Part shown: positions 22,441 to 31,378 of the stretch, one piece after another
Layout of the letters: each line of letters opens with the position of its first letter
Position numbering within the stretch: the first letter of the stretch is position 1
Source: Mycobacterium colombiense
GTDB taxonomy: Bacteria; Actinomycetota; Actinomycetes; Mycobacteriales; Mycobacteriaceae
Length of the DNA: 64,000 bases
Assembly (NCBI RefSeq): GCF_001665835.1
Contig: NZ_LZSX01000098.1
Location: forward strand, 18,644-82,643
Direction of reading: 5' to 3'
Notes under the pieces: generated by a model
Databases searched by the model: none
Told to the model about the DNA's origin: nothing
Seen by the model: the letters and a program-made list of their open reading frames with translations, nothing else
Made by a program: the position numbers and the translations under genes

Positions 22441-22974
22441 TCAGCCCGAACGCGGCGGGCGCTCCCTCTGGACCAAATTACGGGCGATCTCCTCGACCCG
22501 GGTGTTGGTCTCCTGCGAGAGCCTGGTCAGCAGGCCGAACGCTCGATCGGCGTCGATGTCGAATCGCTCCATCAGCATGCCCTTGGCCTGCACCACGCCC
22601 ACCAGCTCGCCGTGATCGAGCAACGGGGAGTTGGTGGGGCTCCACACCTTCGGCAGGAATTCGTCGGGGGCGCCGGGATCGGGAATGTCATACCGCTGCA
22701 TCCGCATCGTATGGGGGTGGCCGCTCTCCATCGCGGTCTCCAGCGACGACGCGAGCTTCGCCGTCCCGTCGGCGTGCGGATCCTTGGGATTGTCCGGGAA
22801 GGCGTCGAAGAGGTACTGCCCGGGAAGTTCGCCGCGCTCCCGGAGCGTGACGCGCTCGTAGTCTTTGCTTGCCGCGCGTATCCGCAGATCGCGATCGAGA
22901 AGCAAGCAGCACACGCCCGATGCCCCCCGGACCATTTTTCGGGCGATCGCCTCGAACCGATCTTGATTGCGCAC
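22441..22974 (-). CDS. PAS-ANTAR domain regulator
   Basis: The N-terminal part (about residues 10-120) is PAS-like: LLLDRDLRIRAASKDYERVT, then a GQYLFDAFPDNP segment. The C-terminal part (GVVQAKGMLMERFDIDADRAFGLL, then LSQETNTRVEEIARNLV) is an ANTAR RNA-binding antiterminator domain. Such proteins sense a signal through PAS and act on nascent RNA. The GTG start at 22974 is the first conventional start codon in the frame, though a TTG at 23040 would add 22 residues. It ends 11 bp after the GAP gene (convergent) and is divergent from the transglutaminase-like gene. Its target is unknown. Confidence 0.8.
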   Translation of the reverse strand: MRNQDRFEAIARKMVRGASGVCCLLLDRDLRIRAASKDYERVTLRERGELPGQYLFDAFPDNPKDPHADGTAKLASSLETAMESGHPHTMRMQRYDIPDPGAPDEFLPKVWSPTNSPLLDHGELVGVVQAKGMLMERFDIDADRAFGLLTRLSQETNTRVEEIARNLVQRERPPRSG

Positions 22975-23069
22975 TGTGAGGGACCGCTTACTCGTTTCGC
23001 TGCGGTGTCTAACCTGCCGACGATCGGGTGCCGGTAGCAATTCCAGAACAACTAACGCAGTATCTGGCT

Positions 23070-23873
23070 ATGAGACGAGAAGTGGGCGCCGAGCTCGAAG
23101 TCGAAATCACCGCGGCCACGACGCTTGAGTTTCAGATTGCTGTCGCACCGCATCCGCGAACGGAGGTCTTCGAGTCGCTGCGCTTCGTCTTGAACGGACG
23201 GCCGATCACGCCCCTCGAAGTCAGCGGGCTGCACGGCAACCGTATCCATAAGTTCGACGCGGCGGCGGGCACACTGCAAGTCAACTACGAGGCGACAATC
23301 GTGGGCCAGACCGATCCAGCGCCGGTGACCGAATACGACCAGTCGATGTACCTGCGACCCAGCCGTTACGCCGAATCCGATAAGTTCTTTGGTTTCGCTG
23401 CAACCGAATTCGGCAACGATCGCGATTCGGCGGAACTCCTGGAGCACGTTAGTTCCTGGGTGGGCACCAGACTGGACTATGTACCCGGCTCTAGCGATCC
23501 GATTGACGGGGCGGTGGACACGATGCTCGCTGGCGCAGGTGTGTGCCGCGACTACGCGCACCTGGTGGTGGCGCTCCTGCGAGCGGTCAGCGTCCCGGCC
23601 CGCGTGGCATCCGTGTACGCGCCAGGCGTATATCCGATGGACTTCCACGCCGTCGCCGAGGCTTTCGTCGACGGGCACTGGCGGGTTGTCGACGCGACAC
23701 TGCTGGCGCCGCGGCAGACATTGGTGCGGATAGCCACCGGTCGCGACGCCTCCGACACAGCGTTCCTCGACAATCACAAAGGCGCGATCACGCTGAATCG
23801 TCTGCTGGTAAATGCCATTGTTGATGGCGAACTGCCTTGCGATTCCATCGACCAACTGGTTTCCATCCGCTGA
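23070..23873 (+). CDS. Transglutaminase-like cysteine peptidase family protein
   Basis: A 267-residue protein with an N-terminal beta-rich region starting MRREVGAELEVEI and a transglutaminase-like core with AGVCRDYAHLVVALLRA (candidate catalytic Cys), a His in MDFHAVAEAF and an Asp in WRVVDATLLAP. Mycobacterial homologues (Rv2569c type) are annotated as transglutaminase-like proteins of unknown substrate. The ATG at 23070 is preferred to an upstream GTG at 23028 because homologues start at this motif. No signal peptide is evident, so it is probably cytoplasmic. Confidence 0.85.
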   Translation: MRREVGAELEVEITAATTLEFQIAVAPHPRTEVFESLRFVLNGRPITPLEVSGLHGNRIHKFDAAAGTLQVNYEATIVGQTDPAPVTEYDQSMYLRPSRYAESDKFFGFAATEFGNDRDSAELLEHVSSWVGTRLDYVPGSSDPIDGAVDTMLAGAGVCRDYAHLVVALLRAVSVPARVASVYAPGVYPMDFHAVAEAFVDGHWRVVDATLLAPRQTLVRIATGRDASDTAFLDNHKGAITLNRLLVNAIVDGELPCDSIDQLVSIR

Positions 23874-24129
23874 TCAACTACGGAACCAGAACTGACGACA
23901 GTCTGACCTTGAGTAGCGTTGTGCCAGAACAGCATTGGTAGTACATCGAGTGTGGGCCGAAGCTCGAACCCCACGACCGACCCGAGGCTCGGATGCAAGC
24001 TCGCCTCCGGACCGGACCACTGGCGTAGTGTGGACCCCGTCGGCGATATTTCGCACCTGACTACTCAAAGCCATGTCGTCGTCGATTCGAATGATTGGCC
24101 GGTTCCGCGGTCAAGACGGGAGCGTCAAT

Positions 24130-24600
24130 ATGGCGCCACAGACGGTCCACACAGATGTCGGGCGCGCGCGCACCCCGCCGCTACGCACACCGCGCTTGCG
24201 TCTCAAGCCCAAAGCGCCCCAAAGCGGGTTTGTCGACGGAGCGTGGTGGCCGCACAGTGACGATCTCACGGCAGAACTGCCAGATCTGCTGTCGGTGCTT
24301 TCAGTTCGACTCGGTCCGATTGGCCGGGTAATCTATAAACTCACCGAATGGTCAACGGCGCCAGCGAAATTGACATATGCGAATCGCACGATACGGCTCG
24401 ACGGATATACCCTCCAGCCAGTCAACACCGTCGAGCTACTCGGACTCAACCGCACGAGAATCGTTCTTCTGGTGGTTTCGCCGCACGCCGACCCAGACCA
24501 GGCACATGCCGTCATGATGACCGCAGCGGGCCCGAACAATGCCTTGACGGTCGACAGCCTGCTGACGATCAGCGCGAAAGAAGAGAAGGCCCGCGTATAG
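24130..24600 (+). CDS. DUF5994 family protein
   Basis: A 156-residue product with the family signature LRLKPKAPQSGFVDGAWWP followed by DLTAELPDLLSVLSVRLG. The ATG at 24130 has a GGGAG ribosome site at a good distance. No biochemical function is known for this actinobacterial family. It is convergent with a second DUF5994 gene only 15 bp away, which suggests an old inverted duplication or a functional pair. Confidence 0.75.
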   Translation: MAPQTVHTDVGRARTPPLRTPRLRLKPKAPQSGFVDGAWWPHSDDLTAELPDLLSVLSVRLGPIGRVIYKLTEWSTAPAKLTYANRTIRLDGYTLQPVNTVELLGLNRTRIVLLVVSPHADPDQAHAVMMTAAGPNNALTVDSLLTISAKEEKARV

Positions 24601-24615
24601 GCCCCTTTTGGCTTG

Positions 24616-25224
24616 CTATCGCGCTCCGGCACCGCGCTTCAGCGGAACTCGGCGACGCACTTCAATCATGCTCTCGCCCTGGGCCGCACGGACTATGCAT
24701 TCGGCGGTCTTGAACGCTCGTGAATCGTGATGGATCGGGTAGACGGGCAGGCCGGCGGCCCGGCGCAAAATCATTACCGCGAGCGCTGTAGCAGTTCGGT
24801 ACGGAACCAACAGCAGCGCCGCCCGCGCATCCCGGCCAATGACCGTCATGACCTGTGGATGAATTCCTAGCAACCAACCGAAATTGAGATCCCGCTGGCC
24901 TTGTAACGATGACCAGTTGACGTTGATATCAACGACCTGGCCTAGGCGGGCGTCCAACACGGAGACCAAGTCAGGCAGTTCTCGCGAGACCAGTCCGGTG
25001 CGAGGCCACCAAGCGCCATCGATCTTGTTCCCGAGCCGGGATGCCAGCGTGAGTCGCAGCGGGGCTGTTGGCCACGCCGCCGCACTGCCCCGATCGCGCA
25101 TGAGAGTGACTCCGGCCGGGTCAGCCGTATCCGTTCGGCGCTGCTCGATCGAGTGCAACATCGCGCCTGATATCGGATTCTGCTCAGACGCAACGAGTCC
25201 GAACAACGGATCTGCGCGATTCAT
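24616..25224 (-). CDS. DUF5994 family protein, second copy
   Basis: A 202-residue product with the core LRLTLASRLGNKIDGAWWP and LVSRELPDLVSVLDARLG, clearly paralogous to the convergent neighbour but with an extra N-terminal segment of about 60 residues. The ATG at 25224 follows an AAGGGT ribosome site; a GTG at 25239 is in frame but overlaps that site. Function is unknown. Confidence 0.75.
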   Translation of the reverse strand: MNRADPLFGLVASEQNPISGAMLHSIEQRRTDTADPAGVTLMRDRGSAAAWPTAPLRLTLASRLGNKIDGAWWPRTGLVSRELPDLVSVLDARLGQVVDINVNWSSLQGQRDLNFGWLLGIHPQVMTVIGRDARAALLLVPYRTATALAVMILRRAAGLPVYPIHHDSRAFKTAECIVRAAQGESMIEVRRRVPLKRGAGAR

Positions 25225-25706
25225 GAATCGACCCTTCACAGTTCGAAGCGATCGGCCCGTAGGTCGGGGCGACGGAGGAATCGCATTGTCCGTGATCTCG
25301 TTCGCGCAACGGCGTTCGAGGCCAGTGCCGACAACGAAACGGCTCTGCCTCGACCGTACGCCTCCAGCGGCTCATGTGTCACCGATCGGCCAGGCCATGA
25401 GGTCGACCAGCAGGGGCTCGTCGTGCGTCCGCTTGTTGACGACCGGCCGGCACACGAATGCGAAAAGCGTTCGGCCGACGGGCCGTTGTCCGGCCCGTCC
25501 TGATCGCCCTCCCGCGTAGGCCCGCTGGCTTGAAGTTCGACGCCAAGGTAAGCATTCCGTCGACACCGATGGCGCTGGATTGGGCTTTTTTCAAGGCTTT
25601 TGGACAATTCCGGCGGCCGATCCGAGTAGAGCAGAACCTGGCAGCGCGATCAGGTGTAGACTCGCCGGACCGGGACCACTCAGGCCCCCAAAATCAAAGG
25701 GCCGCA
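25225..25706. other. About 480 bp with no convincing gene
   Basis: Several short overlapping frames exist on the minus strand (25236-25607, 25372-25566, 25379-25594), but none has a ribosome site, domain or composition that I can support. The stretch between the DUF5994 gene and the small Lys-rich gene may contain promoters or decayed coding sequence. Confidence 0.5.
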
Positions 25707-25841
25707 GTGTCTGACAAATCCCCACGAAAAACCATGGCCAAGAAATCGGGCCAGTCTTTGAAAGAGAAACGCGCCGCGAAGCGCCTCAAGGCAGCTCAGA
25801 GCTCACCGACCGAACCTTTGCTTCATACCAAGAAATCCTGA
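25707..25841 (+). CDS. Small Lys/Arg-rich conserved protein (44 aa)
   Basis: GTG 25707 follows an AAAGGG ribosome site and opens a 44-residue basic protein with SDKSPRKTMAKKSGQSLKEK and a C-terminal TKKS. The pattern resembles short basic proteins seen in many actinobacteria whose function is unknown. The frame is open much further upstream, but that part has no recognisable feature. The high Lys content is unusual for this GC-rich genome. Confidence 0.65.
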   Translation: MSDKSPRKTMAKKSGQSLKEKRAAKRLKAAQSSPTEPLLHTKKS

Positions 25842-26026
25842 CGCACCGAGGTCCTCGATGCTGGGGCTCGTCATGCGGGGCCGGAGCCGTCACAACGTTG
25901 CGGCGCGCAAGTCTCGCGTAGGTCGGACGCAAAGGACGAAACGCGCGAACAACACCCCGCAGTCCCGAAGGTGACCGAAGATTATGCCGGCAGCCGTTTT
26001 GTTGATCCGTGCTACGGTTGCCGCGC

Positions 26027-26047
26027 GGATGTATCCGAATTACATCC
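26027..26047 (+). promoter_or_regulatory. Inverted repeat in the 5' region of the cold-shock gene
   Basis: GGATGTA, a 7-nt loop TCCGAAT, then TACATCC form a perfect 7-bp stem ending 21 nt before the ATG of the cold-shock gene. It could be an RNA hairpin in the leader that influences translation with temperature, or a DNA operator. The transcription start is not known. Confidence 0.45.
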
Positions 26048-26068
26048 ACTGAAAGAGAGAAGTTTGGT

Positions 26069-26272
26069 ATGGCGCAGGGAACTGTAAAATGGTTCAACAG
26101 CGAGAAGGGTTTCGGATTTATCGCTCCTGACGGCGAAGCCAAGGATGTGTTCGTCCACCATTCTGAGATTCAAGGTAGCGGATTCCGTTCGCTCGAGGAG
26201 AATCAACGGGTCGAGTTCGAGATCACCCAGGGACCTAAAGGCCCTCAGGCGGTCGGAGTCACCGCCGTCTAG
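26069..26272 (+). CDS. Cold-shock domain protein
   Basis: A 67-residue CspA-family protein: GTVKWFNSEKGFGFI contains RNP1 (KGFGFI) and DVFVHHSEI contains RNP2. These proteins bind single-stranded nucleic acid and melt RNA structure. The ATG follows a GAGAGA ribosome site. It lies in the variable region, so it is probably an additional copy beside the core CspA. Confidence 0.95.
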   Translation: MAQGTVKWFNSEKGFGFIAPDGEAKDVFVHHSEIQGSGFRSLEENQRVEFEITQGPKGPQAVGVTAV

Positions 26273-26339
26273 ACCGCTCAGACCACAGCACCAAAACGCA
26301 TCGTTCGCGAAAGGCTTTGCGCCGCAGCGTAATTTGCGG

Positions 26340-27578
26340 TTAGGCAGACCAAATTCTGCGCCGGTGCCGATTACCGCGAGAGCTTATCGCCGTCGCCAGT
26401 CCCCCTCGCCGCACATCGTCACCGGCATTTGCCGCCCGTGATCGGTCCGCGGCGGTACGGAACCTGTTCTCGGACGCGGTCTCTGGTGCGTCGTCGGCGG
26501 TGGCGAGCAGAAACCGGTCGGGCAGCGCCAATTTGCAGACCGTGCGGACGGTGAGTAGGTACTGCCGAATCAACGGACCCGTGGTGTAGGGCAAATCGTA
26601 GGTGACACACAAGGTCCGCACCCGGTCCGCGATCTCTGGGTAGCGATTGCTCGGCAGATCAGGGAAGAGGTGGTGCTCAATTTGGTAACAGAGGTTCCCG
26701 CTCATGAAAGCCAGCACCGGGCCGGCCCGAAAGTTCGCAGTACCCAACATTTGCCGGAGATACCAGTCGGCCTTCGTCTCGTTATCCAGAACCGCAGGCG
26801 TGAACTTTTCCGCCCCATCCGGGAAGTGGCCGCAGACGATTACCGTGTACGCCCATACGTTGCGCAACAGGTTCGCGACAACGTTCGCCGCAAGTGCGCG
26901 GCGCCATCGGCGGCGGCTGAACGCGGGAAACAGAACGTAATCCTTGATGACCTGGCGAGCGATCTTGCGCATCATCGCCATCTTGTGTATCGATTTACGC
27001 GCGTCTGTCGTCTCGCGATCCCGGACCGCGTACAGGCCGTGCAGCGCGACACCCCATTCGAATAAGAGCGCCAGCAGCCCCGCGCGCAATGGCTGCAGTA
27101 GCGAGCTCGGTTTCCACTCCTGATCTCGAGTGACCCGCACGACTCCGAATCCGAGGTCGTCGTCCACGCCGACGATGTTGGTAAACATGTGGTGTCGGTG
27201 GTTGTGAGAGGACTGCCAGTGCGCCGAGGGCCCGACCATGTCCCATTCCCAGGTACTGGAATGGATTTCCGGATCGTTCATCCAATCCCATTGACCGTGG
27301 GTGATGTTGTGGCTGAGTTCCATGTTCTCGACACACTTGGCCACCGCCAGCGCGGCGGTTCCCACGGCCCATCCCGGCTTGCTTTTGCTGACGCCGATCG
27401 TGAGCCGCGCCGCGAGCTCGAGGCATCGTTGAAAGGCGATGGTGCGCCGGATGTACTCGCGGTCCTTCACACCGCGCGAATCCTCGACTTCGCAACGGAT
27501 CGCGTCCAGCGCGATCGCGAGCGCATCGAGGTCGTCGGCGCTGAGATGGGCGTATTCAGGTACTTCGGTGATGGCCAT
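26340..27578 (-). CDS. Membrane fatty acyl desaturase, DesA3-like
   Basis: The 412-residue protein has three His boxes of acyl-CoA/lipid desaturases: SHNITHGQWDW (about residue 90), HNHRHHMFTNI (about 126) and YQIEHHLFPDLP (about 300), with hydrophobic segments between. DesA3 (Rv3229c) introduces a delta-9 double bond into stearoyl-CoA and needs an oxidoreductase partner (Rv3230c), which is not in this window. The C-terminus (ATADDAPETASENRFR) is typical of the family. Tandem 21-bp repeats lie just upstream of the ATG and may be operators. Confidence 0.92.
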   Translation of the reverse strand: MAITEVPEYAHLSADDLDALAIALDAIRCEVEDSRGVKDREYIRRTIAFQRCLELAARLTIGVSKSKPGWAVGTAALAVAKCVENMELSHNITHGQWDWMNDPEIHSSTWEWDMVGPSAHWQSSHNHRHHMFTNIVGVDDDLGFGVVRVTRDQEWKPSSLLQPLRAGLLALLFEWGVALHGLYAVRDRETTDARKSIHKMAMMRKIARQVIKDYVLFPAFSRRRWRRALAANVVANLLRNVWAYTVIVCGHFPDGAEKFTPAVLDNETKADWYLRQMLGTANFRAGPVLAFMSGNLCYQIEHHLFPDLPSNRYPEIADRVRTLCVTYDLPYTTGPLIRQYLLTVRTVCKLALPDRFLLATADDAPETASENRFRTAADRSRAANAGDDVRRGGLATAISSRGNRHRRRIWSA

Positions 27579-28114
27579 CGACGCTCACTGCCTGTTGCGC
27601 GCGGTGACGTACGGCGTTCGCGCGGTGACGTACGGCGTTCGCGCGGCGACACGCGGACAGGAAAAGTTCACGAACCGCAGCAAAGTGGGTCACGTCCGAT
27701 CTTTTAAGTGGCAGTTACGCGCAAGCGGCGAGGATCGGCGCGAGGTCAGCGGCTACGCTCGTCGGCACGGCCTCGCGGCTGATGCCACTGCCGCCGTCAC
27801 CCCCACCACCGGATCGGGGTGAGATGGCGACCCGCCCGGAACCTACCGGCCCGGTGGACGGCTGAATCATCTGGTTGAGTACCTGCCTATTGGTTGACCC
27901 TGAGGCTACAGGAGATGCGAGACCGGCAGCCCTGCGCACGGGAGAAGTTGTCGGGACACCCCCATGGACCAGCTGCGATGTTCGCGGTGCCGGCTCCCGG
28001 TCGTTGCTTACCAACGTTCGCTGTGGTAAGCGACCACCATTTCTTTGTCGTCGGCGGCAGGCACATGCAAAACCAATAGTCTGGTGCTTTGGACGCCGTT
28101 CGAGAGGTAATGAC
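27579..28114. other. Divergent promoter region between the desaturase and gabD2
   Basis: The 536 bp hold the tandem repeats next to the desaturase start and otherwise no gene I can support. A 133-codon minus frame (27715-28116) has low-complexity composition and no domain. A ribosome site GAGGT precedes the gabD2 ATG. Confidence 0.55.
27599..27660. repeat. Tandem direct repeats (2 x 21 bp perfect plus a degenerate third) at the desaturase promoter
   Basis: Two perfect 21-bp units occupy 27599-27619 and 27620-27640, each containing GTGACGTACGGCGTTC, and a third, diverged unit starts at 27641 (GCGCGGCGAC). They lie 21-82 nt upstream of the desaturase ATG. A 21-bp period equals two helical turns and would place bound proteins on the same DNA face, as in tandem operators; the binding protein is unknown. 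Confidence 0.85.
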
Positions 28115-29671
28115 ATGCCCGCACCGTCAGCCGAGGTCTTCGACCGCCTGCGTCAGCTCGCCGCGATCAAAGACACCACCGCACGCCAGACCAAGACGAT
28201 CGACGAGGTCTTCACGGGCAGGCCGCTGACCACCATCCCGATCGGCACGGCCGACGACGTCGAAGCCGCGTTCGCCGAAGCGCGCGCGGCCCAGGCCGCC
28301 TGGGCAAACCGCCCGGTCAGCGAGCGCGTCGCCGTTATCGCCCGCTATCGCGACCTCGTCGTGAAGAACCGCGAGTTCCTGATGGATCTCCTGCAGGCCG
28401 AGGCCGGTAAAGCCCGCTGGGCGGCGCAGGAGGAAATCATCGACCTGATGGCGAACGCGAACTACTACGCCGGCGTCGCCGAGGACCTGCTCAAGCCCCG
28501 CACGGTGCCCGCGCTGCTTCCCGGGATCGGCAAGACCACGGTCGCTTACCAGCCCAAGGGCGTGGTCGGGGTGATTTCGCCGTGGAACTACCCCATGACG
28601 CTGACCGTGTCCGACTCGGTGCCGGCGCTGCTGGCGGGCAACGCGGTGGTGCTCAAGCCGGACAGCCAGACCCCGTACTGCGCGCTCGCGTGCGCCGAGC
28701 TGCTCTATGAGGCCGGCCTGCCGCGGGCGCTCTATGCGGTCGTGCCCGGGCCGGGCTCGGTGGTCGGCACCGCGATCATCGACAACTGCGACTACCTGAT
28801 GTTCACCGGTTCGACCGCCACCGGCAGGGAGCTCGCCGAACACGCGGGTCGTCGGCTGATCGGATTCTCGGCCGAACTCGGGGGCAAGAACGCGATGATC
28901 GTCGCGCGGGGCGCCAACCTGGACAAGGCCGCCAAGGCGGCCACCCGGGCGTGCTTCTCGAACGCGGGCCAGCTGTGCATCTCCATCGAGCGGATCTACG
29001 TGGAGAAGGACATCGCCGACGATTTCATCGGCAAGTTCGGTGCCGCGGTGCGAAACATGAAGCTGGGCACCGCATATGACTTCTCGGTCGACATGGGCAG
29101 CCTGATCTCCGCGGGTCAGCTCGACACCGTGACGGACCACGTCGACGACGCGAAAGCCAAGGGCGCCAAGGTGATTGCGGGCGGTAAGGCCCGGCCCGAC
29201 GTCGGGCCGCTGTTCTACGAGCCGACGGTGCTGACCGACGTCACGCAGGAGATGGAATGCGCGGCCAACGAGACGTTCGGGCCGGTCGTCTCGATCTATC
29301 CCGTCGCCGACGTGGATGAGGCCGTCGAGAAGGCCAACGAGACCGAGTACGGGCTCAACGCCAGCGTGTGGGCCGGATCCTCGGCGGAGGGCGAGCGGGT
29401 CGCCGCCCGGTTGCGGTCGGGGACGGTGAACGTCAACGAGGGCTACGCGTTCGCGTGGGGCAGCCTCAGCGCGCCGATGGGCGGGATGGGCCAGTCCGGC
29501 GTCGGCCGCCGGCACGGTCCCGAGGGTCTGCTGAAGTACACCGAATCGCAGACGATCGCGACCGCACGCGTGTTCAATCTCGATCCGCCCCTTGGCATTC
29601 CGGGGAAACTGTGGCAGAAGTCGCTGTTGCCCATCGTGCGGACGGTATCGAAACTTCCCGGTCGAAAGTGA
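28115..29671 (+). CDS. gabD2: Succinate-semialdehyde dehydrogenase (NADP+)
   Basis: The 518-residue aldehyde dehydrogenase has the cofactor motif GVISPWNYP, the catalytic Glu in ELGGKNAMI and the catalytic Cys in NAGQLCISIER. Sequence and length resemble M. tuberculosis Rv1731 (GabD2), which oxidises succinic semialdehyde to succinate in the GABA branch of central metabolism. The ATG at 28115 has a GAGGT ribosome site; the frame extends upstream without support. Confidence 0.88.
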   Translation: MPAPSAEVFDRLRQLAAIKDTTARQTKTIDEVFTGRPLTTIPIGTADDVEAAFAEARAAQAAWANRPVSERVAVIARYRDLVVKNREFLMDLLQAEAGKARWAAQEEIIDLMANANYYAGVAEDLLKPRTVPALLPGIGKTTVAYQPKGVVGVISPWNYPMTLTVSDSVPALLAGNAVVLKPDSQTPYCALACAELLYEAGLPRALYAVVPGPGSVVGTAIIDNCDYLMFTGSTATGRELAEHAGRRLIGFSAELGGKNAMIVARGANLDKAAKAATRACFSNAGQLCISIERIYVEKDIADDFIGKFGAAVRNMKLGTAYDFSVDMGSLISAGQLDTVTDHVDDAKAKGAKVIAGGKARPDVGPLFYEPTVLTDVTQEMECAANETFGPVVSIYPVADVDEAVEKANETEYGLNASVWAGSSAEGERVAARLRSGTVNVNEGYAFAWGSLSAPMGGMGQSGVGRRHGPEGLLKYTESQTIATARVFNLDPPLGIPGKLWQKSLLPIVRTVSKLPGRK

Positions 29672-29739
29672 CATTCGTAGCGTAAATCCGCGATACGCTC
29701 GTCGATGTCAGCGGCACATCGCACGTTCAGGAGTCCGCT

Positions 29740-30318
29740 ATGAAGGCCGACGCGAAGCAATATGAGGAAGACGCTCGGCGGCTACGGGAGTACGCCACAT
29801 TCGTTAACTTCTCGGATGCTCAACTACAGCGTCTCGCCCGGGTAGCTCATCGCACTGCGACATCCGCGGCATTGCCGCTGATTCATGAGCAGACCCCGTC
29901 GGACTCCTGCTACATCCTGCTCAGCGGGGAGGTTGGGGTGTACATCGGCCAGGACCGCGTCGCCTCGCTGGGGCCCGGCGAGGTGATCGGCGAATCGGCG
30001 CTCCATCGTGGCAGACTCCGTTCGGCGACCGTGACGACGATGGGGCCGGCCGAGTTACTACGGATAGAACGCGACGATCTCGACACGTTGCTCGACCAGA
30101 TACCGGCACTTCGCGAAATCATTGACGCGTCCGTCGCGCGACACGTGCCCGTAGACCTGCCGCCAAAGCCAAAACCACCGTTCTCCCGGTTGGGCGCCTC
30201 GGTCCGCACCGACTTGGTCGAGCGGTTTGAGCAGGCAGCTGACAGCGCCGGTGTGGACGTCGCGACCGCGCTCGAAGACGCGCTTACCCGTTGGATCGAA
30301 CGGGACGGCACAGCGTAG
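29740..30318 (+). CDS. Cyclic-nucleotide-binding domain protein
   Basis: In this 192-residue protein residues 20-130 form a CNB domain: YILLSGEVGVYIG, then a phosphate-binding cassette GEVIGESALHRGRLRSATV with the expected Glu and Arg for cAMP. No DNA-binding helix-turn-helix is seen; the C-terminal 50 residues (SVRTDLVERFEQ, ALEDALTRWIERDG) look like a ribbon-helix or helical segment. It could be a cAMP-responsive effector, but its partner is unknown. It lies 68 bp after gabD2. Confidence 0.85.
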   Translation: MKADAKQYEEDARRLREYATFVNFSDAQLQRLARVAHRTATSAALPLIHEQTPSDSCYILLSGEVGVYIGQDRVASLGPGEVIGESALHRGRLRSATVTTMGPAELLRIERDDLDTLLDQIPALREIIDASVARHVPVDLPPKPKPPFSRLGASVRTDLVERFEQAADSAGVDVATALEDALTRWIERDGTA

Positions 30319-30393
30319 CGACCGCTTTCGTTGACCCAGATCTACTACAGGGCGTAGTATTGCGACATCTCGCCGCGCACAAGGGGGTGCAAT

Positions 30394-30828
30394 GTGAGGT
30401 GGAGCTTCGCCCAGGTCGGGCTGGTGATCATCTGCGTTTTCCATGTCATTCAGGCGGTGGTGGGGTTCATCCTGAATCCCAGCTTCGCGACCGGGCCCGA
30501 TGCGCCGACCGTGCAGCTGCTCGGCATGGACTACAACGGCTGGCACGCCGTCGCCGGTCTGGCGCTGTTCACGCCGGGGCTCGTGTGCGCGCTGCGGAAG
30601 TCGCTTGCCGTGCTATATCTACTGCTCGCCGCGATAGCCGGTGCGCTGCCGGGGATTTGGGCCTTCTTCTCGCATCAGGTCGCGTTCGTGTTCAACTTTC
30701 CCAACAACACGGTTGACGCGGTGGTGCACTTGGTGACCGCCGCGATCATGGTTGCTGTCGCCGCCGTCCAGATCCGGATGGATGGTGGGCTTCGGAACTC
30801 GCTCGCCGATCTCCGGAAAGCGCCGTAA
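30394..30828 (+). CDS. DUF4383-like four-helix membrane protein
   Basis: A 144-residue protein with four hydrophobic segments (about residues 5-28, 48-66, 70-94 and 106-128). The pattern (NPSF near residue 30, then a Gly/Ala-rich helix and HLVTAAI near the C-terminus) resembles the DUF4383 family of small actinobacterial membrane proteins. The GTG start follows a GGGG ribosome site. Function is unknown. Confidence 0.7.
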   Translation: MRWSFAQVGLVIICVFHVIQAVVGFILNPSFATGPDAPTVQLLGMDYNGWHAVAGLALFTPGLVCALRKSLAVLYLLLAAIAGALPGIWAFFSHQVAFVFNFPNNTVDAVVHLVTAAIMVAVAAVQIRMDGGLRNSLADLRKAP

Positions 30829-30863
30829 CGCAAGCGGTTTGCGCCCGTCAGACGCGCCGGCAG

Positions 30864-31166
30864 CTACTCGATGGCGCCAAGGCGCTCGCCGACCCGTGCC
30901 AGCGCCTCGTCGAAGATCTCCAGCTTTTCGCCGCGCTTTTCGTTAGCCGGCTGGGCGGAGCCGCGGGCGCCTTCGGTCGCCACCCGGGCCGCGCCTTGAC
31001 GCCGCAACAGGCTGAAGTTCTTCTCGCGCGCCTGCCTGAGCCGGCTCTGTAAGTCCTTCAGCGACTTCTCGTCCATGCGCGTGAGAGCCTCGGGATGACT
31101 CTCGCCGAGCAACGAGCTTTCCTGCGGGGTCAGGTTCACATGGTGGGTGCTCACGCCCAGATTCAT
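30864..31166 (-). CDS. Conserved hypothetical protein, coiled-coil type (100 aa)
   Basis: A 100-residue hydrophilic protein. Residues 30-60 (MDEKSLKDLQSRLRQAREKN) look alpha-helical or coiled-coil, followed by basic and charged segments. The ATG at 31166 is preceded by a GGGA stretch; the frame is open upstream but that part is Arg/Pro-rich shadow-like sequence. I do not recognise a characterised family. Confidence 0.55.
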   Translation of the reverse strand: MNLGVSTHHVNLTPQESSLLGESHPEALTRMDEKSLKDLQSRLRQAREKNFSLLRRQGAARVATEGARGSAQPANEKRGEKLEIFDEALARVGERLGAIE

Positions 31167-31378
31167 ATCCCGCACCCGACGCGCCGACACGTCGAACGCC
31201 GAACCGTCACGCCAGGGCCATCTGGAATTCACATCTCCGGCGCGGCGCGGGTGCGGCGCCGTCAGACGTGTCCAGAGCCTAGGCTTGACGGGGCGGCTTA
31301 CCGCAGTCGAAGTTTGCGTCCTCGGGGTCTTCAGATCGCACGCTGCGGGTGGTCCGTCGGTCGACGAAGGAGGTTGCG

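Noticed and set aside
27715..28116. A 133-codon minus frame between the desaturase and gabD2
   Set aside because: Low-complexity Gly/Ser and Arg-rich sequence, no domain, and it covers the gabD2 ribosome site.
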